DNA from: Limnospira fusiformis SAG 85.79
GTDB taxonomy: Bacteria > Cyanobacteriota > Cyanobacteriia > Cyanobacteriales > Microcoleaceae
Reading direction: 5' to 3'
DNA: 64,000 nt
NCBI RefSeq assembly: GCF_012516315.1
Contig: NZ_CP051185.1
Location: 1,291,403 to 1,355,402, forward strand
Shown: one piece after another, positions 54,238-63,520 of the stretch
How the letters are laid out: each line of letters opens with the position of its first letter
How positions within the stretch are numbered: the stretch's first letter is position 1
The notes under the pieces: generated by a model
Seen by the model: only the letters and a program-made list of their open reading frames with translations
Told to the model about the DNA's origin: nothing
Database searches by the model: none
Program-made: the position numbers and the translations under genes

Positions 54238-55746
54238 CTATTTTAAGGTTCTGATAGTCACCACCTGGGGAGGTGTAGCATCTGGGGGATAGCGGAAATC
54301 TAACCGAACTAAACGGGTTTCTTGTGGCTTCAGCTTGAGAGTTAGTAGGGGTTCAAGAATTTGTCCGCGACGATGCCATAAATGCAGATATTTAGTATTT
54401 TCCACAGAGCGATCGTCGTGATATTGTAGGCGGACGGTGCCGCGAAAATAGGGGAAATCCCAGGGAGGCTGTCGGAACATCAACCCGCCTTGGGATAGGT
54501 TTTCTTCCTTTTGAGGAGTTTCTAAAGTAATGGTGACTACCTGTTGAGTATCTGTAGGATTAAACAGGGGAGTAGTTAGATCATAATGAACGCCATAATT
54601 ACCATGGGATTGATAAGCAGTATCAGGATAGCGAACGGCTAATTCGGCGGCTTGAATTTGACGGGTTCCCAAGGTGCCGCTTCGGATGGTACTAATCACA
54701 TAAGAAATGGCTTTTCCGGCTTCAGGAATAGTTAGGTAGTTAGCGGCTTCATCAACTAAATCGGCTTGCCATTTAGAACCCTTTTGTACTCCAGCGACTC
54801 GACTATAAACTAACTGACCAGTAGTTTGTTCGGGTGGAGTTGGTAAGCGATCGCGAGGCTGTGCTAAACTGCCATTATACAGGAGATTTTGCCATTCTTG
54901 TAATTCTGGCGATCGCTCCTTACCATCAGGGGAAATCTTGGCATACATTGCCAAACTTGCCACATACAGATGAGAAGGAGTGGGAACAGTGCCACTGGTG
55001 GTACAATTGAGGCGCATAAAAGTCGATCGCCCATTGACCGGACGTTCCAAGCCTTTAACCGGAATTGGATGATTTAACAACATCCGCATTTCGCCGGGGG
55101 GAATTTCTAACTGAGAGGGAAAATCGGCTAGTCGGGTTCCCCGCATCACCGCATCAACGGCGCGAATACCGGGTCCTGAATAGACATTTCCCAGGGAATT
55201 ATCAGCCATGGGCGGTTTCTCCTGAAAAGGGGCATCAGGTTCCAACAAATAACTCGCCACCGCCGGAATATGCAGCCTCACAGGCTCGTTATGGGGGTTG
55301 TAGACCAAAATACCTATATAGAGGGTTTTGGACTCTGGTGGCGTATGTACGAAGTGATGGGCGAACAATTCAAACTCACCCCCCAGAGGATAATCAAGAT
55401 GGGCTTCTGGGACAGCCTTACCATGAGGGGGAAATGTGGATAGCAAAATTCCCTCCTGCTTCACCCACTCCGGGCTGTTACTATTAAACATTGGGATATC
55501 GTCCAAAGCGCCGGGGAGAGGTCGCACTTCCCCCGGTTGAATGGCGACTGAATGTTCCCTTTGGGCTTTCAGAGCAGCCAATAGGGGGTTTTTAGGGGAC
55601 TTCCAGGCTAGTAATTGGGTAGTTACCTGGCTTTTCACCGGAACTACCACGGACACCCGAAACAAGATCCCCGCCAAACCGCCGCCTAAAGCTGCGAGTG
55701 CGACAATGCAAATAGAGGTGATGAGATTGAAAACTCGATCCTTCAT
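54238..55746 (-). CDS. DUF3370 protein (cyanobacterial, membrane-anchored)
   Basis: The 502-residue protein begins with a membrane anchor or signal (SICIVALAALGGGLAGILF). The rest is a beta-rich domain typical of DUF3370: HSVAIQPGEVRPLPGALDDI, FNSNSPEWVKQEGILLSTFP, YNPHNEPVRLHIPAVASYLL and MRLNCTTSGTVPTPSHLYVA. The function is unknown; DUF3370 proteins occur mainly in cyanobacteria and are probably periplasmic. It is divergent from alaS, with about 40 bp between start codons, so the two promoters must overlap or lie within the genes. Confidence 0.85.
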   Translation of the reverse strand: MKDRVFNLITSICIVALAALGGGLAGILFRVSVVVPVKSQVTTQLLAWKSPKNPLLAALKAQREHSVAIQPGEVRPLPGALDDIPMFNSNSPEWVKQEGILLSTFPPHGKAVPEAHLDYPLGGEFELFAHHFVHTPPESKTLYIGILVYNPHNEPVRLHIPAVASYLLEPDAPFQEKPPMADNSLGNVYSGPGIRAVDAVMRGTRLADFPSQLEIPPGEMRMLLNHPIPVKGLERPVNGRSTFMRLNCTTSGTVPTPSHLYVASLAMYAKISPDGKERSPELQEWQNLLYNGSLAQPRDRLPTPPEQTTGQLVYSRVAGVQKGSKWQADLVDEAANYLTIPEAGKAISYVISTIRSGTLGTRQIQAAELAVRYPDTAYQSHGNYGVHYDLTTPLFNPTDTQQVVTITLETPQKEENLSQGGLMFRQPPWDFPYFRGTVRLQYHDDRSVENTKYLHLWHRRGQILEPLLTLKLKPQETRLVRLDFRYPPDATPPQVVTIRTLK

Positions 55747-55785
55747 TGATCCTGAGATTTTAGAGTTCCAAATTGTTAATTGATT

Positions 55786-58416
55786 ATGTCCTATTCACCA
55801 CAATTCCTCAGCGGGAGCGAAATTCGTCAGAAATTCCTCAATTTCTACGCCGAACGTCAGCATAAAATTATGCCTAGCGCTTCTTTGGTCCCAGAAGATC
55901 CTACCGTCCTGCTAACTATCGCGGGAATGCTACAGTTTAAACCCATATTTCTAGGACAGCGACCCCGGGAAGTTAACCGCGCCACTACGTCCCAGAAATG
56001 TATCCGCACCAATGATATCGAAAATGTAGGACGCACCGCCCGCCATCATACTTTTTTTGAGATGTTGGGTAATTTTAGCTTTGGAGACTATTTTAAAGAA
56101 CAAGCGATCGCTTGGGGTTGGGAAATTTCTACCGAGGTATTCGGACTGCCGCCAGAACGTTTAATTGTTAGTGTATTTGAGGAGGACGACGAAGCCTTTG
56201 CGATTTGGCGAGATCAAATTGGTATCCCCCCCCACCGCATTCAACGTATGGGTGAAGAAGATAACTTCTGGAAATCTGGACCGACGGGACCCTGTGGCCC
56301 CTGTTCGGAGATTTATTATGATTTCCACCCAGAAAAGGGGGATGACCATATCGACTTGGAAGATGATAGCCGATTTATTGAATTTTACAACCTGGTTTTT
56401 ATGCAATATAACCGGGATGCTGATGGCAACCTGACCCCTTTACAAAATCAGAATATTGACACGGGTATGGGGTTGGAAAGAATGGCGCAAATTCTGCAAT
56501 GTGTGCCGAACAACTATGAAACTGATCTGATTTTCCCGATTATTAAAACGGCGGCGGATCTGGCGGGTATTGATTACGCTAAAAGTGATGATAAAACTAA
56601 GGTTTCTCTCAAGGTGATAGGGGACCATCTGCGGGCGGTGGTTCATCTGATTGCTGATGGGGTGACTGCTTCTAATGTGGGGCGAGGTTATATTCTGCGG
56701 CGCTTAATTCGCCGGGTGGTACGTCATGGGCGCTTGATTGGTATCACCGGAGAATTTACTACCAAGGTGGCGGAAACGGCGATTGGTTTATCGGAAGATG
56801 TTTACCCGAATACCCGCGAACGGGAAAGGGTGATTAAGGGGGAATTGCAACGGGAAGAATCGCGGTTTTTGGAGACTTTGGAAAGAGGAGAAAAACTGCT
56901 GGCTGAATTGTTGGCAAAACAGCCGGATCAAATTTCTGGTCAGGATGCTTTTGTTCTCTATGATACCTATGGATTTCCCCTAGAATTAACTCAGGAAATA
57001 GCTGAGGAAAATGGGTTAACTGTTGATGTGGATGGTTTTGAGGCGGAAATGTCTGCCCAAAGAAAGCGATCGCAAGCCGCCCATGAAACTATTGATTTAA
57101 CTGTTCAGGGTAGTTTGGATAAGTTGGCAGAACAGATCCACCCAACGACATTTTTGGGCTATGATTTCCCGGACTCTGAAGCGACGGTGGAAGCGGTTTT
57201 AATTGCTGGTAAATCGGTGACGGAAGCGGTGGCGGGAAGTGAGGTGCAAATTGTGCTTGACCAAACTCCTTTTTATGGGGAGTCTGGGGGACAAATTGGC
57301 GATCGCGGTTATTTGACTACTTCTGATGTGATTGTCCGGGTTGATGATGTGAAAAAAGATTCGGATATTTTTATTCACTTTGGTAGGGTGGAAAGGGGAA
57401 CTTTAACTGCGGGAATTACTGTGAATGCACGCATTGACCGCGCTTGTCGTCGTCGCGCGCAGGCTAATCATACGGCTACCCATTTATTGCAAGCGGCACT
57501 AAAATTAATTGTTGATCCGGGTATTTCTCAGGCGGGTTCTTTGGTGGCTTTTGACCGCCTACGATTTGATTTTAACTGTCCTCGTGCTTTGACAACTGAG
57601 GAGTTACAACAGGTGGAAAATCAGGTGAATAGTTGGATCGCTGAAGCACACCCAGCCACGGTGACACAAATGGCTTTAGAGGAGGCTAAAAATAAGGGGG
57701 CGATCGCTATGTTTGGGGAAAAATATGCGGCGGTGGTGCGGGTGGTTGATTACCCGGGTGTATCTATGGAGTTGTGCGGCGGAACTCATGTTACTAATAC
57801 GGCGGAAATTGGATTATTTAAGATAGTTTCGGAAACCGGAATTGCGGCGGGTATTCGGCGCATTGAAGCTGTCGCGGGACAGTCGGTTTTGGATTATTTG
57901 AATGTCCGAGATGCGGTGGTTAAAGAATTAGGCGATCGCTTGAAAGCTAAACCGGAGGAATTGCCAGAACGCTTCACTAATTTACAAGCGGAATTAAAAA
58001 CGACTCAGAAACAGTTGGAAGCTGTGAAAGCTGAGTTGGCTATAGCACAATCTGACCAATTATTATCTACTGCTGAAAGGGTGGGAGATTTGCCAATTCT
58101 GGTGGCGGAACTTCCCGGAGTTGATGGAGAGTCCCTGAAAACGGCGGCGGAACGTTTACAGCAGAAATTAGGCGAAAGTGCGGTGGTTTTGGGGTCTGTA
58201 AGTGATGGTAAGGTTAGCCTGGTGGCGGCTTTTAGTCCGGTGGTAATTAAGGATAAGAAGTTGCAGGCTGGTAAGTTTATTGGTGCGATCGCTAAATTAT
58301 GCGGCGGTGGCGGCGGTGGTCGTCCGAATTTAGCCCAAGCTGGCGGACGCGACCCTAGTAAATTACCCGAGGCTTTATCAACAGCAAAATCTCAGCTAAT
58401 TGACGCATTGAAATAG
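55786..58416 (+). CDS. alaS: alanyl-tRNA synthetase
   Basis: I start at ATG 55786 ([20 protein letters not shown]), two codons after the TTG at 55780, giving 876 residues. It has the catalytic core ([51 protein letters not shown]), and the editing domain with zinc motif ([30 protein letters not shown]). The C-Ala domain ends with [20 protein letters not shown]. All key residues are present. A strong terminator follows. Confidence 0.97.
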   Translation: MSYSPQFLSGSEIRQKFLNFYAERQHKIMPSASLVPEDPTVLLTIAGMLQFKPIFLGQRPREVNRATTSQKCIRTNDIENVGRTARHHTFFEMLGNFSFGDYFKEQAIAWGWEISTEVFGLPPERLIVSVFEEDDEAFAIWRDQIGIPPHRIQRMGEEDNFWKSGPTGPCGPCSEIYYDFHPEKGDDHIDLEDDSRFIEFYNLVFMQYNRDADGNLTPLQNQNIDTGMGLERMAQILQCVPNNYETDLIFPIIKTAADLAGIDYAKSDDKTKVSLKVIGDHLRAVVHLIADGVTASNVGRGYILRRLIRRVVRHGRLIGITGEFTTKVAETAIGLSEDVYPNTRERERVIKGELQREESRFLETLERGEKLLAELLAKQPDQISGQDAFVLYDTYGFPLELTQEIAEENGLTVDVDGFEAEMSAQRKRSQAAHETIDLTVQGSLDKLAEQIHPTTFLGYDFPDSEATVEAVLIAGKSVTEAVAGSEVQIVLDQTPFYGESGGQIGDRGYLTTSDVIVRVDDVKKDSDIFIHFGRVERGTLTAGITVNARIDRACRRRAQANHTATHLLQAALKLIVDPGISQAGSLVAFDRLRFDFNCPRALTTEELQQVENQVNSWIAEAHPATVTQMALEEAKNKGAIAMFGEKYAAVVRVVDYPGVSMELCGGTHVTNTAEIGLFKIVSETGIAAGIRRIEAVAGQSVLDYLNVRDAVVKELGDRLKAKPEELPERFTNLQAELKTTQKQLEAVKAELAIAQSDQLLSTAERVGDLPILVAELPGVDGESLKTAAERLQQKLGESAVVLGSVSDGKVSLVAAFSPVVIKDKKLQAGKFIGAIAKLCGGGGGGRPNLAQAGGRDPSKLPEALSTAKSQLIDALK

Positions 58417-58426
58417 TTAGTAAATC

Positions 58427-58455
58427 AGGTGGGTATTTTACCCACCTTTTTTGAT
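58427..58455 (+). terminator. rho-independent terminator of alaS
   Basis: AGGTGGGTA (58427-58435) and TACCCACCT (58439-58447) form a 9-bp perfect stem with a 3-nt loop, followed by a run of Ts. It is the strongest terminator seen in the window. Confidence 0.93.
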
Positions 58456-58571
58456 ACCTAGGCTATAATTATGGCTACAGGTTCAACGAATAATGAATCC
58501 AGATAATTAATTAAGTGCCTAGATTTATGTTATAATTGGCTGCTGCCATAATTTACCGATAACGTCAAACT

Positions 58572-59729
58572 ATGAAAATCAATCAACTACAATATTACGA
58601 TGAAGAATATCAATGGAGGCTGGCACCCATAGATTTATTAGAAAATTGTAACCTACTGGTGGGGGTGTCTGGTGCTGGGAAAACCAGAATCTTAAAATCT
58701 ATCTATAGTTTAAAAGCCATAGCCAATGGTGCGTCTTTAAATGGCGTTAGCTGGAGTGTTAATTTTTCTACCAAAGATAATCATCAATATCTGTGGTCTG
58801 GTAAATTTGAAACCAAAGAAAATTTAACCCTTATTGATAGTGATTCTGAGAAAAAAAACCCGGCTAGAATTCTCGAAGAAACTCTCCAATTAAATGGAGA
58901 TATCATTGTCAATAGAACGCCAGAAAACATAATTTTTCAGGGTTCAAAAACCCCTAAGTTATCGCCTTTTGAGAGCGTTATAGAATTATTAAAAGAAGAA
59001 GATATTATTATTCCAATTAAACAAGAACTAGACAAAATTATAATTACTGATTCAGCACGTGATTTTGATAAAATCTGGAGATTACCAGTCTCTGTATTTA
59101 GAAAGCATGAAAATGCCTCTTTGTCAGTTATTAAAGGAAGTGATTTACCTATTTTTATTAAATTGGCTATTGTTTATAGAATACTTCCCCAAGAGTTTGC
59201 CAAAATCAAAACAACTTTTATCAGTATCTTTAATAATGTCGAAGATATCAAAGTAGAAACTTTAAAAGATGAGGATATTCCTATGGCATTATCCCGATTA
59301 TTACAAGAGGCGACGATGGTTAGTATCAAGGAAAAAGGGGTAGACAAATGGATTGATAATATTTCATCAGGAATGTTTAAAACTTTGATGTATATCAGTG
59401 AATTATATTTATCTCCTAATGATGGCGTGATTCTGATTGATGAATTTGAGAATAGTTTAGGAGTTAATTGCATTGAACAGGTCACGGAGTTAATTTTAAC
59501 CGATAGACAATCTCAATTTATTCTGACCAGCCATCACCCTTATATCATTAATAATATCAGTCCTGCTTATTGGAAAATAGTCACTCGTAAAGGGGGTTTA
59601 GTCACCGTGAAAAGTGCCAAAGATTTTCATATCCCAGAATCGAGACAAAAGGCTTTTATTGATTTAATTAATGTCCTTAAAGATGACGAACTGGCAAATA
59701 ATAATAATTATCATCTCATAAGTTCATAA
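58572..59729 (+). CDS. AAA-family ATPase, SMC/ABC-like (AAA_21), stand-alone
   Basis: The 385-residue protein has Walker A GVSGAGKT (residues 31-38), an ABC-signature-like segment (WIDNISSGMFKTLMYISELY), Walker B GVILIDEFENSLG and the switch His in LTSHHPYIINNI. The long, low-GC middle part is typical of AAA_21 ATPases of defence or phage-related modules, which usually pair with a nuclease or TOPRIM gene. No partner follows; a GC-rich palindrome lies right behind. Its codon use is clearly more A+T-rich than its neighbours, suggesting transfer. A TATAAT at 58531-58536 would serve as its -10. Confidence 0.82.
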   Translation: MKINQLQYYDEEYQWRLAPIDLLENCNLLVGVSGAGKTRILKSIYSLKAIANGASLNGVSWSVNFSTKDNHQYLWSGKFETKENLTLIDSDSEKKNPARILEETLQLNGDIIVNRTPENIIFQGSKTPKLSPFESVIELLKEEDIIIPIKQELDKIIITDSARDFDKIWRLPVSVFRKHENASLSVIKGSDLPIFIKLAIVYRILPQEFAKIKTTFISIFNNVEDIKVETLKDEDIPMALSRLLQEATMVSIKEKGVDKWIDNISSGMFKTLMYISELYLSPNDGVILIDEFENSLGVNCIEQVTELILTDRQSQFILTSHHPYIINNISPAYWKIVTRKGGLVTVKSAKDFHIPESRQKAFIDLINVLKDDELANNNNYHLISS

Positions 59730-59756
59730 GCCTAATTGATAATTAATTTGGGTCTG

Positions 59757-59813
59757 GGGGCGGGTTTAGCAATATGGTCGCTGGGAAATTTAATTGACTG
59801 TGGAACCCGCCCC
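59757..59813. repeat. GGGGCGGGTT/AACCCGCCCC dispersed palindrome
   Basis: GGGGCGGGTT (59757-59766) is perfectly inverted at AACCCGCCCC (59804-59813), followed by TACGGG. Both arms equal those in the 144-bp units at 22.3-23.3 kb, so this is a single dispersed copy of the same element. It lies between convergent genes and can fold into a stem of 10 bp. Confidence 0.85.
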
Positions 59814-59859
59814 TACGGGATAAATGCTAGTTTTTGTGAAATGATTAAAACCCAAATAT

Positions 59860-60789
59860 CTACATAGGTGGATATTCGGTAGATAATTCCTGGGGTGGGG
59901 TAGCGGTTAGATGGAGATTTGCGCCAGTTTGAGGATGTTGGAAACTCAGAGAATAAGCGTGTAAATAATATCCACAATCTCCCGGAAATGTGCTATGATT
60001 GTTTGAGGTTGGGTCGGGTATGCGTGGCTTTCCGCCAATGGTATAAAGAGGATCTCCCACTAGGGGAAATCCGGCGGCGGCGAGGTGAATGCGAATTTGA
60101 TGGGGTCTACCTGTCAGAATGGTTACTTGTACGATCATTTTATCGGTGTCTCGCTTAATTACTTGACAGTGACTTTCGGCGGATAATCCGGTTTCTGTCG
60201 CGCCGTAAATATACCCGATAATCGGATGGGGAATTTTGCCGATCGCACAATTAATACTAAAATAATCCCTAGGACTACAACCTTCAGCTAAGGCTAAATA
60301 AACCTTAGTAATTTGTCGGTGGCGCATTTGTTGGGTTAAATGCGATCGCCCTAAGGTAGACCTCGCCAATAGCACCAGTCCTGATGTTCCCCTACCTAAG
60401 CGATGAATTGGTATCGGTGTATCCTGGGGATATTCCCTTTGTAATTGTCGCAGTAGGGTATGTTCCAAAAAACCGCCACCAGGTATCACTGGAAGTCCTG
60501 ACGGTTTAGCAACTACTAAAATATCTGCATCCTCATAAATTACCTGGAAAGATAGGGGAACATCTGGTTCACTCCACGGGGGTCGATGATAGGCGAGTTG
60601 CTGTCCGGCTTGAAGTTCTATTTCTGCTGTCGCTGGCTTTCCATCTAACCAAATCTGCTGCTTATTAATGCGATCGCACCATTCATTTCTACTGGAATGG
60701 GTATATCGCTTGCTATAGTAATCCAAGACAGTTAATCCGGCGCTAAGGCGATCGACTTTTTCCCGATAAATCCAACCTGAATTTAACAA
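59860..60789 (-). CDS. RluA-family pseudouridine synthase-like protein lacking the usual catalytic Asp
   Basis: The 309-residue protein has an N-terminal S4-like part (LTVLDYYSKRYTHSSRNEWC; INKQQIWLDGKPA) and the RluA core: VIYEDADILVVAKPSGLPV, HRLGRGTSGLVLLARST, ITKVYLALAEG, LTGRPHQIRIHLAAAGFPLV and GDPLYTIGG. The family active site is normally HRLDxxTSG; here the Asp is Gly in the DNA as well (cgc tta ggt agg). I recall that a plant/cyanobacterial subgroup shares HRLGRGTSG, so it is probably not a fresh mutation. Activity is uncertain without this Asp; RNA binding without catalysis is possible. Confidence 0.85.
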   Translation of the reverse strand: MLNSGWIYREKVDRLSAGLTVLDYYSKRYTHSSRNEWCDRINKQQIWLDGKPATAEIELQAGQQLAYHRPPWSEPDVPLSFQVIYEDADILVVAKPSGLPVIPGGGFLEHTLLRQLQREYPQDTPIPIHRLGRGTSGLVLLARSTLGRSHLTQQMRHRQITKVYLALAEGCSPRDYFSINCAIGKIPHPIIGYIYGATETGLSAESHCQVIKRDTDKMIVQVTILTGRPHQIRIHLAAAGFPLVGDPLYTIGGKPRIPDPTSNNHSTFPGDCGYYLHAYSLSFQHPQTGANLHLTATPPQELSTEYPPM

Positions 60790-60977
60790 TTAACTCTCTT
60801 CTCAAGACATGAGATTAAATCTATCACCAAATCACCAATTTGTCAACCCATGACCATCACATATCACCTGGGGGAAACTCTCCCTAACAGGTAAATTTCC
60901 CCCTCAACATACTAGATGATTACACCAAATTTTATACATGAGATAACCTTCGATTAATTGGTGAATTAAAGTAGACT

Positions 60978-61907
60978 TTACTGCGGTTTGTTTAGGAGTG
61001 TTTTTACCTGCTCTAGTAAAACTGTGGGAATTTGGCAAATACCCCCTTGTTCCAGTACACCCCAAGTCATTTCTAGCCAAGGTTCCCGTTTATGGATTAC
61101 TTCCTCTATTTCCAAAGAACTATGCAGAACCGTCAGACATTTGAGATTACCGCGATCGCGACAAAATTCATGCCACGGGGCAATTTCTTCTGGCTTAGAA
61201 CTAATGATTAAATAATGAGTACAGGCTTCTAGTAACGGTACTTTTTCCGTCTGTACTTGACCACCTACATCTACCACAACTAAAGTTTTTTGACGACGTA
61301 GATTAAGGATAGCTTGACTATGATGCTGGAAAAAATTATCAGTTATCCCACCTTTATAAGCAAGTTTATAGGCTTCGCGATCGCTTGATTTTGTCATCTC
61401 CCCTAACTCCAAAATCCAGTTACCTTCACCATCCCAGTGAGCCCTCTGTAAATATATGTCAGAATACTCAGTTAATAGGGTGCGGAATAGTGCGTGGGAC
61501 AGGACAGATTTACCGCTGTCAGGTGGTCCTACAATCATCATGGCTGGACACAAACGCGGGGGTAAATTTTCCTGTACATCGATAGATAAAACCTGTCCGA
61601 CCTGAGTTTGGCGGGAGTGGGTGGCAACTACCACCGCACCTAAGCGCGGATCGTAGCAAGCCACCCAAGCAGCCGGGTGTAGTTCATGAATTAGATAGCC
61701 ATAAAGCCAGATCGGACCACGCCCGGAAATAACTATACCACCTTTATAGTCAATGTGGGCAGGTAAATTCTGGTCTCTCAAATCTTCCGGGGAGATTAGG
61801 CGGTCTTTAGTTACCAATTCAATAGACAGAATCTGATAACTTAACCCTTGTACAGACCGGGATTGACTTAAAGTTAATTTAATCGCTGGTTCAGCAGACT
61901 GGGGCAT
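60978..61907 (-). CDS. csx3: Csx3 (Crn3) ring-nuclease domain fused to a P-loop ATPase-like domain
   Basis: Residues 8-112 match CRISPR-associated Csx3: YKGGIVISGRGPIWLYGYLI (the family's VVISGRGPIWLH block), then HELHPAAWVACYDPRLGAVV with His74, His77, Asp86 and Arg88. From residue 122 a second domain has Walker A GPPDSGKS (127-134), followed by VVVDVGGQVQTEKVP and HYLIISSKPEEIAPW. Csx3 from Archaeoglobus fulgidus degrades cyclic oligoadenylate (cA4) made by type III CRISPR complexes, so it turns off the signal. Csx3-AAA fusions are known, chiefly in cyanobacteria, but the role of the second domain is unknown. The gene is divergent from the wHTH-WYL regulator. Confidence 0.9.
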   Translation of the reverse strand: MPQSAEPAIKLTLSQSRSVQGLSYQILSIELVTKDRLISPEDLRDQNLPAHIDYKGGIVISGRGPIWLYGYLIHELHPAAWVACYDPRLGAVVVATHSRQTQVGQVLSIDVQENLPPRLCPAMMIVGPPDSGKSVLSHALFRTLLTEYSDIYLQRAHWDGEGNWILELGEMTKSSDREAYKLAYKGGITDNFFQHHSQAILNLRRQKTLVVVDVGGQVQTEKVPLLEACTHYLIISSKPEEIAPWHEFCRDRGNLKCLTVLHSSLEIEEVIHKREPWLEMTWGVLEQGGICQIPTVLLEQVKTLLNKPQ

Positions 61908-61929
61908 TTTTTTTAACCGACAAATTAAG

Positions 61930-61944
61930 CTACAAATATTGTAG
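61930..61944. promoter_or_regulatory. 15-bp perfect palindrome between csx3 and the WYL regulator, candidate operator
   Basis: CTACAA-ata-TTGTAG (61930-61944) is centred in the 85-bp divergent gap, 22 bp from the csx3 start and 48 bp from the regulator's ATG 61993. The flanking sequence is A+T-rich. A palindrome in this position fits a dimeric regulator controlling both directions. Confidence 0.5.
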
Positions 61945-61992
61945 AGTATTATGGCATAGCAATTGAAGAGGGTACTTCTACAACTAATTAGT

Positions 61993-63453
61993 ATGTTTAC
62001 TTATCCACCTACTCCCGCGATTTTGCAATGGTTGAGTCAGGGACAGTTTCCTAGTCGGTTACATAGATCAGTCAGAATGTGGTTAATACTCGATCGCCTT
62101 TATGGAGGACAATTTAACTGGGTTCAATCTCTATCCCAGCCATTTCGTTATAGCCAATTACGCGATCGTCTATTTTCTCTCAGTCATAGCAAAGGCGAAA
62201 CTTTATCAGCCCAAGAATTAACCGTAAATTGTTCTGACCCCAAATGTTTATGTCATCAGTCACTTAGTACCATATTAAGCCATAGTAACTTACCTCAAAG
62301 TTTGAGTGAATGGGTAACTGAAACATCCCAACGCACAGGCTTATCTGTCGCGGAAATTCAAACTCACCTAGATGACTGTCCTTTTGCTACCGTTCACCGT
62401 TCATTACGAGACGATTTAACCCTGTTAGCATCCCAGGGATGGTTAAAGCATAGAAACCGACAAGGCTATTATTCTTTACCTCCCCAACAGTTACCAAAGC
62501 CACCTATAGCCCCTCAGTCTAACCGCCACTTTGAGCAACTATCTTCTAGCCAGAAATCGCATCTTATCCATATATTAGAATCCGTGGCTTTTGTACAGCC
62601 AGATATTGACATCGCTATTAATACATTGTGGGAGGAATTGACTGAATCACCGCCTAACTCATCTGACTATTTGATCGAGCAAAATCGGCGGATATTTCTG
62701 CATTTTGACTATATTCTATCCTCGGAAATTCAAGAAAAAGTCGATGATTGGCAACAACAAATTGAATCCTTATGGTATAATCATGATGGTGGCATAATTC
62801 AATTTAAAACCTGGGTGGTAAGGGAAAACCGGGTGGCTTTAGTTACAGTGTATCCTGTGTGTTTACACTATGCTAGACGCGCTAAATATCTAAGTGCTTA
62901 TGGAGTTGATCCTTGGGGTGAAATTACTTGGCATAATTATCGACTCGATCGCATTATGTCTCCCCAATTGAGGATTTTATCCTGGGATGATCCAGCAGTT
63001 CCTCAACTGCTCAAAAAACAGCACGAAACTGGTACACTTCCTAATCCTGGATGGATTGAAGAACAACTAGAGGAAGCCTGGGGGTTTAATTTTTATCTAC
63101 CTAAAGCTCTATTGATTATGCGCTTTCCTGTAGACTTTGCTAGTAATTATGTGGATGATACTGTGAGACATTCAACTTTTCAAAAAATCCCTTATTCGGA
63201 ATTATTTAGCTCCGTTGAAACCCAGATTAATAATAGGGAAGAAAGACAACTTATCCAGAAAATTTTGCGGCAACGTTCTCCTGATGATGCCTACTATCAA
63301 GCATGGGTGAGGGTCGGTGATATTAACATAGTGATGCGACTGCGAGACTGGCGACCCCAGGGAGAAATAATTGCACCAGTTGTGCTACGTCAACAAATGT
63401 GGGAGGAGGTAGAAGCCGAACGTTTGCATTATGGTCAGGACTTCAGCAATTAA
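61993..63453 (+). CDS. CRISPR-associated wHTH-WYL transcriptional regulator (TIGR03985-like)
   Basis: I start at ATG 61993 (MFTYPPTPAILQWLSQGQFP); a TTG at 61963 would add ten residues. The middle (residues about 110-162) is a winged helix: QRTGLSVAEIQTHL, ATVHRSLRDDLTLLASQGWL and the wing RNRQGYYSLPP. The later part carries a WYL-type ligand domain: LHYARRAKYLSAYG, ITWHNYRLDRIMSPQLRILS and a C-terminal extension. Cys80, Cys85 and Cys87 (NCSDPKCLCH) may bind a metal. It resembles the TIGR03985 family listed as CRISPR-associated in cyanobacteria. WYL regulators sense nucleic-acid-type ligands and often control defence genes. Divergence from csx3 fits that role. Confidence 0.82.
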   Translation: MFTYPPTPAILQWLSQGQFPSRLHRSVRMWLILDRLYGGQFNWVQSLSQPFRYSQLRDRLFSLSHSKGETLSAQELTVNCSDPKCLCHQSLSTILSHSNLPQSLSEWVTETSQRTGLSVAEIQTHLDDCPFATVHRSLRDDLTLLASQGWLKHRNRQGYYSLPPQQLPKPPIAPQSNRHFEQLSSSQKSHLIHILESVAFVQPDIDIAINTLWEELTESPPNSSDYLIEQNRRIFLHFDYILSSEIQEKVDDWQQQIESLWYNHDGGIIQFKTWVVRENRVALVTVYPVCLHYARRAKYLSAYGVDPWGEITWHNYRLDRIMSPQLRILSWDDPAVPQLLKKQHETGTLPNPGWIEEQLEEAWGFNFYLPKALLIMRFPVDFASNYVDDTVRHSTFQKIPYSELFSSVETQINNREERQLIQKILRQRSPDDAYYQAWVRVGDINIVMRLRDWRPQGEIIAPVVLRQQMWEEVEAERLHYGQDFSN

Positions 63454-63520
63454 CAGGCTGATTAAATGTTAATACAGGCATTAACAAATTTATCAAATTT
63501 TCGCGAGTAAATATCAAGCC

